A DNA stretch of 64,000 bases from Austwickia sp. (GTDB taxonomy: Bacteria; Actinomycetota; Actinomycetes; Actinomycetales; Dermatophilaceae), in NCBI GenBank assembly GCA_016699675.1, contig CP064985.1:620001-684000 (forward strand). The letters run 5' to 3'. Made by a program: the position numbers and the translations under genes. Numbering within the stretch: the stretch's first letter is position 1; every line of letters starts with the position of its first letter. Below the pieces are notes generated by a model that was given only the letters and a program-made list of their open reading frames with translations, did no database searches and had not been told where the DNA came from. Positions 8,323-17,192 of this stretch are shown here, piece by piece.

Positions 8323-8735
8323 TCCTGGTCGATACGTCGGCCTGGGTGGAGTACGACCGCGCCACCGACAGCCCCGTCGACCGACGCCTCACCGCCCTCA
8401 TCAGGGCCGATGGCCCGGTGGCGATCACCGAACCGGTGGTGATGGGGGTGCTCGCCGGCGCGCGCAGCGATGCGCGCGAGCGGGATCTCCGCCGTCTCCT
8501 GACCCGGTTCACCCTGCTGCCCTTGGAACCCGCGGCCGACTTCGCCGCCGCGGCCGCCCTGTATCGGCGCTGCCGGCGGTCCGGGGTCACGCCCCGCGGG
8601 CTCCTCGACTGCCTCATCATGGCCGTGGCCTGGCGCACCCGAGCCGCCGTCCTGCACGCCGACAAGGACATGGACCGCATCGCCGCAGTGGCCGGCGTGG
8701 ACCTCGACACCGTGCCCGCGGTCGATAAGGGCTAG
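8319..8735 (+). CDS. vapC: VapC-type PIN-domain ribonuclease toxin
   Basis: A 138-residue PIN-domain endoribonuclease; VapC toxins cleave specific RNAs, often tRNA or rRNA, when freed from VapB. The acidic metal-binding residues are present: Asp5 (ILVDTSAW), Glu38 (ITEPVV), Asp97 (LLDCLI) and Asp115/117 (HADKDMD). The start ATG overlaps the vapB stop, so antitoxin and toxin are translationally coupled. No damage is seen, so the module appears functional. The RNA target cannot be told from sequence. Confidence 0.92.
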   Translation: MILVDTSAWVEYDRATDSPVDRRLTALIRADGPVAITEPVVMGVLAGARSDARERDLRRLLTRFTLLPLEPAADFAAAAALYRRCRRSGVTPRGLLDCLIMAVAWRTRAAVLHADKDMDRIAAVAGVDLDTVPAVDKG

Positions 8736-8779
8736 TCCACCGAGCCCTGCCCCGGCCAAGACCGCCGCCGCGGCGAGCG

Positions 8780-9571
8780 TCAGAGCGCCGGGACGAAGCC
8801 GCCGATCAGGTGCACCTGCAGCCACTGAACCACAGCGCTCCACGCCCCGGTGAGCAGCAGCACCCCCACCGCCAGCAGCATCGCCCCGCCGACCAGCTGC
8901 AGCCCGCGGTGGTGCCGGCGCAGCCAGGCCGAGGCCGAGGACGCCCACGAGAACCCTGCCGCCACCAGCAAAAACGGTACGCCGAGGCCGAGGCAGTACG
9001 CCGCTCCCAGCGCGGCCCCCCGCCCCACCGAGCCGCCGCCCGTGGTCGTGGCGAGCGTCATGATGACGCCCAGCGTGGGACCGATGCAGGGCGACCAGCT
9101 CACCGCGAACACCATCCCCAGCAGCGGCGCGCCGGCCAGCCCGGCCACCGGCCGCCACCGCGGTGCCCAGCTCGCCTGGGAGCCCACCCCGAGGAACGCC
9201 AGCGCCAGCACGATCACCAGCACCCCCCCGACGATCGAGACGGTGCGCTCGTGGGCCCGCAGCGCGGTGCCGGCCGCCGTCGCCAGCACCACCCCCGCCA
9301 GGAACACGATCGAGAAGCCCAGCACGAACAGCCCCGCCCCGGCCAGCACCCGGGAGCGCCGCGGCCCGGCGTACTCCTCCTGCCGCGCCTGCCCCGACAG
9401 CCCCGTCACGTACCCTAGGAACCCCGGCACCAGCGGCAGCACGCACGGGCTCGCGAACGACACCACCCCTGCGGCCACCGCGATCAGCGCGGCCAGCAGG
9501 AGGTTCCCGTCGACGAGCGTCGAGGCGGCGGCGAGGGCCGCCATGGGTCCGGCGGCGGCCGCGAGTCCCAT
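8780..9571 (-). CDS. ccdA: CcdA-type thiol-reductant membrane transporter
   Basis: A 263-residue, six-helix membrane protein of the CcdA/DsbD-beta family. It passes electrons from cytoplasmic thioredoxin to extracytoplasmic thiol-disulfide proteins such as the TlpA encoded just upstream, keeping apocytochrome c cysteines reduced. The two redox cysteines lie in the expected places: FASPCVLPLVPG (about residue 43) and VSWSPCIGPTLG (about residue 162). It starts 1 bp after the tlpA stop, in the same operon as hemL and the phosphatase. Homologue of Rv0527 by context. Confidence 0.93.
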   Translation of the reverse strand: MGLAAAAGPMAALAAASTLVDGNLLLAALIAVAAGVVSFASPCVLPLVPGFLGYVTGLSGQARQEEYAGPRRSRVLAGAGLFVLGFSIVFLAGVVLATAAGTALRAHERTVSIVGGVLVIVLALAFLGVGSQASWAPRWRPVAGLAGAPLLGMVFAVSWSPCIGPTLGVIMTLATTTGGGSVGRGAALGAAYCLGLGVPFLLVAAGFSWASSASAWLRRHHRGLQLVGGAMLLAVGVLLLTGAWSAVVQWLQVHLIGGFVPAL

Positions 9572-9572
9572 C

Positions 9573-10139
9573 TCAGGACTCCTTCACGACGTCCTCGATG
9601 AGCCCGACGAGCGTGGACTCGCTGGTCACGGCCCCGGTGATCCGGGCGGCGATGCGGCCCTGCCGGTCCAGGATCAGTGTGGTCGGGGTCGCGTTGGCCT
9701 TGCCCTGTAGGCCAAGGGTCAGCATGCGGCTCTCGTCGGACAGGCTCGGGTACGTCGTGCCGTAGCGCGCCAGCGCGCTCTTCCCGCTCTCCGGGGATTC
9801 GCCGAAGTCGATGCCGATGAACCGGACGTCGGGCTGCTTGGCCTGCATCTGCTTCCAGGTCTTCTCCAGCAAGGGCATCTCCGCCTCGCACGGGCCGCAG
9901 GTGCTGTACCAGACGTTGGCCACCACGACCTTGCCGCCCTGGTCGGCCAGCCGCCACGGCGTACCGTCCAGCAGCTTGCCGTCCAGCTTCACCGGCTCGG
10001 CCCGCTTGGGGGGCGCGATGCGCTCGATGCCGCCGGTCTCCATGACCGCCGGGCCGGTCGCGGGCGGGCTGGCGCAGCCGCTCGCCCCACCCAGGAGGCC
10101 GACGCCGGCCAGGAGGGCCGCAGCCAGCAAGCGAGTCAT
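9573..10139 (-). CDS. TlpA/ResA-type thiol:disulfide oxidoreductase lipoprotein
   Basis: An extracytoplasmic thioredoxin-fold protein that probably reduces the CXXC of apocytochrome c using electrons from CcdA. The 188 residues begin with a lipoprotein signal peptide ending in GASGC (lipidated Cys about 22), then a thioredoxin domain with active site STCGPC (about residues 82-87) and the cis-Pro region NATPTT. The chosen ATG overlaps the stop of the upstream phosphatase gene (ATGA); the open frame extends further upstream but that part is a shadow of the phosphatase. Homologue of Rv0526 by context. Confidence 0.92.
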   Translation of the reverse strand: MTRLLAAALLAGVGLLGGASGCASPPATGPAVMETGGIERIAPPKRAEPVKLDGKLLDGTPWRLADQGGKVVVANVWYSTCGPCEAEMPLLEKTWKQMQAKQPDVRFIGIDFGESPESGKSALARYGTTYPSLSDESRMLTLGLQGKANATPTTLILDRQGRIAARITGAVTSESTLVGLIEDVVKES

Positions 10140-10771
10140 GCGCCGGGCACCTCGCTGGCGCCGGGGTAGAGGGTGAAGGCGGGCTCGGCGTACGTGACGG
10201 AGGACAACAGCCCGTCGTGGTACTCCAGCGAGGTCATCGACGCGAGCTGGCACTTGCGGTGCCGCGGGTCGTGCCACAGCCGCTCGCCCTCGACGGCGCG
10301 GCGCAGGATCTCGATGGGGAGCTGGTGCGACACGAGCACGGCCTCGTGGCCGTCCGCCGCCACCAGCGCCGCCTCGACGACGGCGCGCATTCGGGCGGCG
10401 ATCTGCACGTACGGCTCCCCCCAGCTGGGCCGCAGCGGGTTCACCAGGCGCGGCCACACCGCGGGCGCCAGCACCCTGCTGGCGTGGAACTTCTGCCCCT
10501 CGAAGGCGTTCTTCGCCTCAATGAGCCGCTCCTCGATCCGCAGCGGCACCCCGAACTGGGCGACCAGCGGTTCTGCCGTCTCCAGCGCGCGCTCCATCGG
10601 CGAGGACGCCACGACGGTGACGTCCCGATCGGCCAGGTGGTGCGCGGCCAGGTCGGCCATCGCGCGGCCGCGCTGGGACAGGTGATAACCGGGCAGCCGA
10701 CCGTAGAGGATGCCCTCCGGGTTCTCGACCTCGCCGTGTCGTACGAGATGGATAACGGTCCGCCCGCTCAT
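10136..10771 (-). CDS. Histidine phosphatase (phosphoglycerate mutase-like) family protein
   Basis: A 211-residue member of the histidine phosphatase superfamily. The catalytic LVRHGEVENP motif is at about residues 9-18 and a second conserved His lies in VLVSHQLPIE. The substrate is unknown; in M. tuberculosis the equivalent gene (Rv0525) also sits between hemL and the TlpA gene. The start MSGRTV places the RHG motif at the normal distance. It overlaps tlpA by 4 bp and follows hemL by 40 bp, so it belongs to the haem/cytochrome c operon. Confidence 0.88.
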   Translation of the reverse strand: MSGRTVIHLVRHGEVENPEGILYGRLPGYHLSQRGRAMADLAAHHLADRDVTVVASSPMERALETAEPLVAQFGVPLRIEERLIEAKNAFEGQKFHASRVLAPAVWPRLVNPLRPSWGEPYVQIAARMRAVVEAALVAADGHEAVLVSHQLPIEILRRAVEGERLWHDPRHRKCQLASMTSLEYHDGLLSSVTYAEPAFTLYPGASEVPGA

Positions 10772-10811
10772 GCCCTGCCTTCGCCCCATGGGCCCGCGCT
10801 CGCCGAGCCGC

Positions 10812-12227
10812 TCATGCGCCCATGCTGCCATGCGCGGGGTCGGCCTTTGCCGCCGCCGCCCGCGCCGCTGCGGGCAGGGCACCCAGCACGAGTTCCACCG
10901 CGGCGTCGTCGTGGGCCGCGGAGACAAACCACACCTCGAACGCACTCGGCGGCAGGTGCACCCCGGCGGCGAGCATGGCGTGGAAGAAGGCCCGGAAGGC
11001 GTCCAGGTCCTGGGCCCGGGCGCCGTCGTAGTCGACGACGGGGCCCTCGGTGAAGAACACCGAGAACATGCTGCCCGCCCACTGGACCACGTGCGGCACG
11101 CCCGCGGCGGACAGCGCCGCCGAGGCTCCGTCCGCGATGGAGTGCGCCGCCCGGTCGAGCCTCGCGTAGACGGCGTCGTCGCAGGCCCGCAGGGTCGCGA
11201 GCCCCGCGGCCGTCGCGACGGGGTTTCCCGACAGGGTGCCGGCCTGGTAGACCGGGCCGGTCGGCGCGAGCAGCTCCATGAGGTCGGCGCGGCCGCCGAA
11301 GGCCGCGGCCGGGAAGCCGCCGCCCATCACCTTGCCGAACGTGAACAGGTCGGGAGCGCCCACGTCGCGGGACCCGGCGCCATCAGCGACGGCGTACGGA
11401 CCCTCCAGCCCGTACCAGCCCGCCCGCGAGCACCGGAACCCCGTCATCACCTCGTCGCTGATCAGGAGCGCGCCGTGCGCCCGGGTGACCCGCCGCAGCG
11501 CCGCGGTCCAGCCGGGCGCGGGCGGGACGACGCCCATGTTGCCGGGTGCGGCCTCGGTGATGACGGCCGCGATCCGCGGGCCGTGCTCGGCGAAGGCCGC
11601 CTCCAGCGCCGCGACGTTGTTGAACGGCAGCACGATCGTCTCGCCCGCCGCGCTTGCGGGCACGCCCGCGGAGTCCGGCAGCGCGAACGTCGCCACCCCC
11701 GATCCCGCGTGCGCCAGCAGGGCGTCGACGTGGCCGTGGTAGCACCCGGCGAACTTGACGATCGCCGGCCGTCCGGTCGCCCCCCGCGCGAGCCGCACCG
11801 CGGACATGGTCGCCTCGGTGCCCGAGCTGACCAGCCGCACCTGCTCGACCGGGCCCACCCGCCCGACGATCTCCTCGGCGAGGGCCACCTCGTTCTCGCT
11901 GGGCATGCCGAAGCTGAATCCGCTGGCCGCGGCATCACGGACGGCGGCCAGCACCCGCTCGTCCGCGTGGCCCAGGATCATCGGTCCCCAGCTGCCGACC
12001 ATGTCGACATACCGTCGCCCGTCGGCGTCGGTCAGCCAGGCGCCCTTCGCGCTCGCCATGAACCGCGGCGTCCCGCCGACGGCCCGGTACGCGCGTACGG
12101 GCGAGTTCACCCCGCCGGGCGTGACGCGCTCCGCGCGCGCCATCAGGGCGGCCGAGGCCGGGGCGTCGTAGGGATATCCCGTGCGTTCGGGGACGGCGGG
12201 GGCACCAGGTTCAGCCATGGCCCCCAT
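10812..12227 (-). CDS. hemL: Glutamate-1-semialdehyde 2,1-aminomutase
   Basis: HemL converts glutamate-1-semialdehyde to 5-aminolevulinate, the second step of the C5 haem pathway, with PLP as cofactor. The 471 residues include the substrate region VTPGGVNSPVRA (about 35-46), SSGTEATM (about 134-141), the Asp of ISDEVMTGFR (about 258) and the PLP lysine in TFGKVMGGG (about Lys299). The length is slightly above the usual 430-450, with a longer N-terminus; an ATG three codons in (MAEPG) is an alternative start. The following genes on this strand are the phosphatase, tlpA and ccdA. Confidence 0.96.
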   Translation of the reverse strand: MGAMAEPGAPAVPERTGYPYDAPASAALMARAERVTPGGVNSPVRAYRAVGGTPRFMASAKGAWLTDADGRRYVDMVGSWGPMILGHADERVLAAVRDAAASGFSFGMPSENEVALAEEIVGRVGPVEQVRLVSSGTEATMSAVRLARGATGRPAIVKFAGCYHGHVDALLAHAGSGVATFALPDSAGVPASAAGETIVLPFNNVAALEAAFAEHGPRIAAVITEAAPGNMGVVPPAPGWTAALRRVTRAHGALLISDEVMTGFRCSRAGWYGLEGPYAVADGAGSRDVGAPDLFTFGKVMGGGFPAAAFGGRADLMELLAPTGPVYQAGTLSGNPVATAAGLATLRACDDAVYARLDRAAHSIADGASAALSAAGVPHVVQWAGSMFSVFFTEGPVVDYDGARAQDLDAFRAFFHAMLAAGVHLPPSAFEVWFVSAAHDDAAVELVLGALPAAARAAAAKADPAHGSMGA

Positions 12228-12233
12228 CCTGGC

Positions 12234-12824
12234 CTATCGCGTCGTGCCGACCCTACGAGGCCCTACCGGGCCACCAGGACTCGGCGCATCGTCCGGCGTC
12301 TCGTGCGCCGCGAACGTCCACAGCTTCTGCAGCACGAACGAGACGGGCATGGTTGCGATGATCTGGATCAGCTGGGCCCAGTACTTCGCGTTGCGGAACC
12401 CGCTGGAGTCGTCGAAGACGTCGCGCGGCAGGGCGATCGGCGAGGCGGGGTGCAGCAGGAAGGACATGATGACCAGGCCGACGACCTGGGCTGCAGCGCC
12501 GACGAGGAAGTAGCGGCTGAACCGTCGCCGGCTGGACTTGCCGCCCTTGCGGAAGGTCCAGGCGCGGTTGAGCTCGAAGTTCCAGATGTTGGCGATGACG
12601 AACGCGATCGTCGACAGCAGGTGGTAGACGCGGAAGTTCTTGTCGAACAGGAACAGCGGGAACAGCACCTCGTGGGCGCGCGCCGGGTCGTCGCCCGTGA
12701 ACACCTTGCTGAGCACGATGAACGCCACCATGTTGACCACGAACCCGGAGCCGCCGACGAGCCCGAACTGGATGAACTCGACGAAATGGTGCTTCTTGAC
12801 GGTACGGCGGGTGGGGGTGGACAC
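12234..12824 (-). CDS. GtrA-family membrane protein
   Basis: A 196-residue protein with four predicted transmembrane helices (about 17-40, 65-88, 104-124 and 150-170) and the family features FGLVGGSGFVVN near the N-terminus and NFELNRAWTFR after helix 2. GtrA proteins are thought to move polyprenyl-linked sugars across the membrane for cell-envelope glycosylation. The GTG start is six bases after a TAGGCT -10 box, so the mRNA is probably leaderless. It precedes hemL by 6 bp, and its promoter may therefore also serve the hemL-ccdA operon. Confidence 0.88.
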   Translation of the reverse strand: MSTPTRRTVKKHHFVEFIQFGLVGGSGFVVNMVAFIVLSKVFTGDDPARAHEVLFPLFLFDKNFRVYHLLSTIAFVIANIWNFELNRAWTFRKGGKSSRRRFSRYFLVGAAAQVVGLVIMSFLLHPASPIALPRDVFDDSSGFRNAKYWAQLIQIIATMPVSFVLQKLWTFAAHETPDDAPSPGGPVGPRRVGTTR

Positions 12825-12830
12825 CCGACG

Positions 12831-12836
12831 AGCCTA
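12831..12836 (-). promoter_or_regulatory. -10 box of gtrA-hemL operon (leaderless start)
   Basis: TAGGCT on the minus strand, six bases before the GTG at 12824. The 150-bp gap upstream holds a GGCCGGCC-rich stretch (about 12882-12900) and no gene. Confidence 0.5.
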
Positions 12837-12975
12837 CCCGTGGCGACTGGGCGGCTCCTGGACGTTTCCCGGACGCTCGTCCCGGCCGGCCGGCCGGCCG
12901 CCGTCCGTGCCATGCCCATGGAAAAGCCTGAAGCGCGCGCAACGCCCGGGTGGACCACCAGTGACGACGCCTGGC

Positions 12976-13449
12976 TCACGACTCGACGGCCGCCTCGGCC
13001 ACCGTGGCCATCGTCTCGCCCAGCTGCAGAAACGCCTCGCGCCCGAGGGGATCGAGCAGGATCCGCCGGACCCCCTCGACGTGCACGGGAGCCAACGCCG
13101 CGAGGACCTCGTGCCCGGCGGCCGTCAGGCACAACTCCACGCCGCGCCGATCGTGCGGGCTCTGGCGGCGCTGCACCCACCCGCGGCGCTCCAGCCGGGC
13201 GGCCGTGTGGGTCAGCCGGCTGCGGGACTGCACAACGGCGTCCGCCAGCACCGACATGCGTTGCCGACCGTCCGGCGACTCGGAGACCAGCGTTAAGATC
13301 TCGTACTCCGACAGCGACACCCCGTGCGCCTGCAGGTCCCGGTCGAGCGCGTCTATGGCGAGGGCGGCGCCACGCAGGTAGGCGCGCCAGGCGCGCTGCT
13401 CCTCGGGGTCAAGCCAGCGGGTCTGCTCGAGCGGGGTCGGATCGGTCAT
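12976..13449 (-). CDS. MarR-family transcriptional regulator
   Basis: A 157-residue winged-helix protein. The DNA-binding part is at about residues 50-110: LSEYEILTLVSESPDGRQRMSVLADAV, then the recognition helix QSRSRLTHTAARLERRGWV and the wing DDRRGVELCLTAAG-like segment. MarR proteins respond to small phenolic or oxidant ligands and often regulate a neighbour. It follows hemB by 30 bp on the same strand, so it may be co-transcribed with the hem genes. No clear palindromic operator was found beside it, and the ligand is unknown. Confidence 0.9.
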   Translation of the reverse strand: MTDPTPLEQTRWLDPEEQRAWRAYLRGAALAIDALDRDLQAHGVSLSEYEILTLVSESPDGRQRMSVLADAVVQSRSRLTHTAARLERRGWVQRRQSPHDRRGVELCLTAAGHEVLAALAPVHVEGVRRILLDPLGREAFLQLGETMATVAEAAVES

Positions 13450-13479
13450 GGTCGACCCATCGTCCCACGAGGGCGCGGC

Positions 13480-14511
13480 TCAGCTCAGGAGCTCGGCGGC
13501 GCGCAGCGCGTAGTACGTCAGGATCTGCCCCGCTCCGGCGCGCCGGATCGAGGTCAGCGACTCCAGCATGACCCGGTCGCGATCGATCCACCCGTTGGCG
13601 GCGGCGGCCTCGATCTGGGCGTACTCCCCCGACACCTGATAGGCGCTCACCGGCACCGGCGACTCGGCGGCCACGGCGCGCAGCACGTCGAGATAGGGCA
13701 GGGCGGGCTTGACCATGACCAGGTCGGCGCCCTCTTCTATGTCGAGGCGCACCTCGCGCAGGGACTCGGTGAGATTGGCGGGGTCCTGCTGGTACGTCGT
13801 CCGGTCCCCGGTCAGCGTCGACTCGACGGCCTCGCGGAAGGGGCCGTAGAAGCCGGAGGCGTACTTCGCCGCGTACGCCAACAGGATCGTGTCCGGGAAA
13901 CCCGCCGCATCCAGAGCGGCCCGCACGTAGCCGACCTGGCCGTCCATCATCCCGGACAGGCCCAGGACGTGGGCGCCCGCCTGGGCCTGGGCGAGGCCCA
14001 TCGCGGCGTACCGCTCCAGCGTCGCGTCGTTGTCGACGACGGGGACCGTGCGACGCGACCCGCCCGGCAGCGTCCGCTCCGTCAGCACCCCGCAGTGGCC
14101 GTGGTCGGTGAACTCGTCGAGGCACAGGTCGGCCATGACGACGGTGTCGTCGCCGACGGCGTCGCGGACCGCCCGCAGCGCGACGTTGAGGATCCCGTCG
14201 GGGTCGTCGGCGCCGGTGCCGGTGGCGTCGCGGCGGGTCGGCACGCCGAAGATCATGATCCCGCCCAGCCCCGCAGCCACCACCCGCCGCGCCTCCTCGA
14301 CGAGCGAATCCATCGAGTGCTGCTGCACGCCGGGCATCGAGGTGATCGGCACCGGTTCCGTGGCCCCCTCCCGCACGAACACGGGCAGGATCAGGTCCGC
14401 GGGGTGCAGCCGGGTCTGCGCCACGAGCCGGCGTACGGCGGGCGTCTGCCGCAGCCGCCGCGGCCGGATCGTCGGTCCCTTCGTGGCGCCCACATCCGTC
14501 TCGGGGGTCAT
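13480..14511 (-). CDS. hemB: Delta-aminolevulinic acid dehydratase (porphobilinogen synthase)
   Basis: HemB condenses two 5-aminolevulinate molecules into porphobilinogen. The 343 residues carry the active-site lysines in the expected motifs: AYAAKYASGFYGPFR (about Lys217) and MVKPALPYLD (about Lys270). The metal region DLCLDEFTDHGHCG (about 144-157) has fewer cysteines than zinc-type enzymes, as usual in actinobacterial magnesium-type enzymes. It begins 1 bp after the hemD stop in the rex-hemA-hemC-hemD-hemB run. Confidence 0.97.
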   Translation of the reverse strand: MTPETDVGATKGPTIRPRRLRQTPAVRRLVAQTRLHPADLILPVFVREGATEPVPITSMPGVQQHSMDSLVEEARRVVAAGLGGIMIFGVPTRRDATGTGADDPDGILNVALRAVRDAVGDDTVVMADLCLDEFTDHGHCGVLTERTLPGGSRRTVPVVDNDATLERYAAMGLAQAQAGAHVLGLSGMMDGQVGYVRAALDAAGFPDTILLAYAAKYASGFYGPFREAVESTLTGDRTTYQQDPANLTESLREVRLDIEEGADLVMVKPALPYLDVLRAVAAESPVPVSAYQVSGEYAQIEAAAANGWIDRDRVMLESLTSIRRAGAGQILTYYALRAAELLS

Positions 14512-14512
14512 C

Positions 14513-16180
14513 TCAGGCCTTCTTGCGGCGCCGGGCCGACTTCTCGCTGGGCCGGGTGGGGCGCTCGCCCGCCGCGCGAGCGTCGCGGGCGCGTTCGTCG
14601 CCGTACGCCGCCAGGGCCGCCACCAGGGCCGCCGCGCTCGGTTCCGGCGCGACCACGCTGACGGTCAAGCCGTGTTCGCGGGCGGTCTCGGCGGTGGCGG
14701 GCCCGATGCAGGCCACGACGGTGTTCGCATGCGGCTTGCCGGCGATGCCCACCAGGTTGCGCACCGTCGAGGAGCTCGTGAACAGCACCGCGTCGAAGTC
14801 GCCCTTCTTGATCGCGTCGCGGACGGGCGCGGGCGGCGGGGCGGCGCGGACGGTGCGGTACGCCGTGACGTCGTCGACGGCCCAGCCCAGCTCCTGCAGC
14901 CCGGCCACGAGGATGTCGGTGGCGATGTCGGCCCGCGGCAGGAAGACGCCGTTGATCGGGTCGAGATCCCGGTCGTACGAGGGCCATTCCTCCAGCAGCC
15001 CGCGCGCGGACTGTTCCCCGCTCGGCACCAGGTCGGGCACCAGGCCCATGCCGCGCAGCGCCTCGGCGGTGACCCCGCCGACCGCGGCGATCTTCAGCCC
15101 GGCGAACGCCCGGCTGTCGAGCCCCCGCTCGGCGAACTTCTCCCGCACGGCGCGCACCGCGTTGACCGAGGTGAAGCCGACCCACTCGTACCGGCCCGTC
15201 ACCATCCCCTCGATCGCCTTGTCCATCTGCGCCGGGGTGCGGGGCGGCTCGACGCTGATCGTGGGGACGACCTCGCCGACCGCGCCGTACCGTTCCAGCT
15301 CCGCCATCATCGAGCTGGCCTGCTCCTTCGTGCGCGGCACGAGGACCCGCCAGCCGAACAGCGGCAGCGATTCGAACCAGCTGAACGCCTCCCGGCCCGC
15401 GACGCCGCCGCCGACGATCGCGACCCGGACATCGGGAACGCGGCCGGCCCGCAGCAGCCGGGGCGCCTCGCCGAGCGCGACGACCGTGGTGCGCTGCTCG
15501 GTGGTGCTGCCGTGGGCGACCAGGGCGACGTCGGTGTGTGGGTCGCGGCCCTCGGCGAGGATCCGCTCGAGCCCGGCGGTGACATCCGACGTCGGCCCCA
15601 TCACGGTGACGGGCAGGTCCGAGGAGGCCGCCGGCCCCCACGAGTCGACCGCGTCGACCTGGGCGATGACGAGGCAGGCCGGGGTGTCGGCGCTGGCCCA
15701 AGGAATGCCCGCGTACGTGGGGACCGCCGTGGCGTAGCTGACCCCGGGCACCACCTCGACGGCGAGACCGGCGTCGAGGCAGGCGGCGAGTTCGGCGCGG
15801 AGCGTGTCGGTGAGGCCGCCGGCGCCGTCCATGAGCCGTACGACGAGCGGGGAGCCCTGCTCGTCCGTCGGCTTGCGGGCCGCCTCGCGGACGAGCCCCG
15901 TCAGCAGCGTGCCCGCCCCCTGCTTGGAGACCTCCTGCGCCTCGACGAGACGCACGCCCGCGCGCGCGTGCCGTTCGACGATCGAGGCCGGGGTGTCGTG
16001 GTCGAGGACGATGACGTCCGCGTGCGCCACCAGGTCGGCGCCGCGCACCGTGAGCAGGCCGGGGGCGCCGGGGCCGGTGCCCACGAAGGCAACGCTGGCG
16101 AGGGCGTCGCCCTGCCTGGACGCGTCAGACGCGTCGGACGCGTTCGACGACGTGTCCAGTTCGAGGCGTGGGCTGGTCAC
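14513..16180 (-). CDS. hemD: Uroporphyrinogen-III synthase fused to an SUMT-like domain
   Basis: The C-terminal half (about residues 285-530) is uroporphyrinogen-III synthase, which closes and inverts the tetrapyrrole ring (motifs GFTSVNAVRA and FTSSSTVRNL). The N-terminal half (about 28-270) resembles SUMT/CobA methyltransferases: VGTGPGAPGLLT at the start and PGVSYATAVPTYAG. The expected GDPxVFGRG segment is replaced by RLMDGAGGLTDTL, so methyltransferase activity is doubtful. Residues 14-21 are coded by a 9-bp tandem repeat (ASD repeats). 555 residues; the C-terminus is Arg/Lys-rich. It is separated from hemC by 85 bp and from hemB by 1 bp. Confidence 0.93.
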   Translation of the reverse strand: MTSPRLELDTSSNASDASDASRQGDALASVAFVGTGPGAPGLLTVRGADLVAHADVIVLDHDTPASIVERHARAGVRLVEAQEVSKQGAGTLLTGLVREAARKPTDEQGSPLVVRLMDGAGGLTDTLRAELAACLDAGLAVEVVPGVSYATAVPTYAGIPWASADTPACLVIAQVDAVDSWGPAASSDLPVTVMGPTSDVTAGLERILAEGRDPHTDVALVAHGSTTEQRTTVVALGEAPRLLRAGRVPDVRVAIVGGGVAGREAFSWFESLPLFGWRVLVPRTKEQASSMMAELERYGAVGEVVPTISVEPPRTPAQMDKAIEGMVTGRYEWVGFTSVNAVRAVREKFAERGLDSRAFAGLKIAAVGGVTAEALRGMGLVPDLVPSGEQSARGLLEEWPSYDRDLDPINGVFLPRADIATDILVAGLQELGWAVDDVTAYRTVRAAPPPAPVRDAIKKGDFDAVLFTSSSTVRNLVGIAGKPHANTVVACIGPATAETAREHGLTVSVVAPEPSAAALVAALAAYGDERARDARAAGERPTRPSEKSARRRKKA

Positions 16181-16265
16181 GGACGGGCTCCCTGCGGGTA
16201 AGGCTGGTCAGGTGGGACGTTTGACTCGGGTGGCGCGTGGGGCGTGCGGTCGTGAGCCGGCCGAG

Positions 16266-17192
16266 CTAGCCGCCCGTGAAGCGCGCGGCGCCCTCGTCCA
16301 GCAGTCGGCGAGCGAGTTCGGCGCCGATCCCCTCAGGGTCGAGGGGGGATCCGGCGTGACTGCGCCGGAGGTGCTCACGCCCGTCCGCCGTACCGACGAA
16401 CGCGGAGAGCTGAAGAATAATTCCCGTCGGCGATTGGGCTATCTGGGCGTGCGCCCCGACGGGTGCGGTGCAGCCGGCCTCCAGGGCGGCCAGGAGTGCC
16501 CGCTCCGCGCGCACGGCGGCGTCGGCGGCCGGGTCGGCCACGGGCTGGACGACACCGAGGACGTCGCTCCGGTCCGCGCGGCACTCGATCGCAAGCGCCC
16601 CCTGCCCCGCGGCGGGCAGCATGTCGGCGAGGTCGAGGACCTCGGTGACGGCCTCGAGGCGACCCAGGCGGGCCAGGCCGGCCCGGGCGAGCACGACAGC
16701 GTCCAGCGCCCCCGAGCTGACCTGCGCCAACCGGGTCGGCACATTGCCGCGGATCGGCACCACCACGAGGTCCTCCCGGGCCGCGAGCAGCTGGGCGGCC
16801 CGGCGCGGCGACCCGGTCCCGACCCGCGCGCCCGGCGGCAGCGTCCACAGCGTGAGCCCGTCGCGGGCGACGAGCGCGTCGCGGGGGTCCTCCCGCTCGG
16901 GGACCGCGGCGATGACGAGGCCGGGTTCGGGCGCCGAGGGAAGGTCCTTCAACGAATGGACGGCCAGATCCGCGCGGCCGTCGTGCAGCGCCCGCCGGAT
17001 GGCCGAGGCGAACACCCCGGTGCCGCCGATCTGGGTCAGCGGGGCGGCCGAGACGTCGCCCTCGGTGACGATCGTGACGAGGTCCACGTCGTGGCCGGCG
17101 GAGCGCAGCAGGTCGGCGACCCAGCCGGCCTGCGTCGTCGCCAGCTCGCTGCGGCGGGTCGCCAGCCGCAACGGCTGCGCGGGCGCCGTCAT
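16266..17192 (-). CDS. hemC: Hydroxymethylbilane synthase (porphobilinogen deaminase)
   Basis: HemC joins four porphobilinogens into hydroxymethylbilane, the substrate of HemD. The 308 residues show the N-terminal LRLATRRSELATTQAGWV, the catalytic Asp segment HSLKDLPS (about 80-87), TGSPRRAAQL and the Cys of LEAGCTAPVG (about 240), which holds the dipyrromethane cofactor. It overlaps the end of hemA by 4 bp, indicating translational coupling. Confidence 0.97.
   Translation of the reverse strand: MTAPAQPLRLATRRSELATTQAGWVADLLRSAGHDVDLVTIVTEGDVSAAPLTQIGGTGVFASAIRRALHDGRADLAVHSLKDLPSAPEPGLVIAAVPEREDPRDALVARDGLTLWTLPPGARVGTGSPRRAAQLLAAREDLVVVPIRGNVPTRLAQVSSGALDAVVLARAGLARLGRLEAVTEVLDLADMLPAAGQGALAIECRADRSDVLGVVQPVADPAADAAVRAERALLAALEAGCTAPVGAHAQIAQSPTGIILQLSAFVGTADGREHLRRSHAGSPLDPEGIGAELARRLLDEGAARFTGG

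Noticed and set aside
12882..12900. GGCCGGCC tandem stretch as an operator
   Set aside because: Simple-sequence GC run in an intergenic gap; no symmetry beyond the unit itself and no candidate binder.
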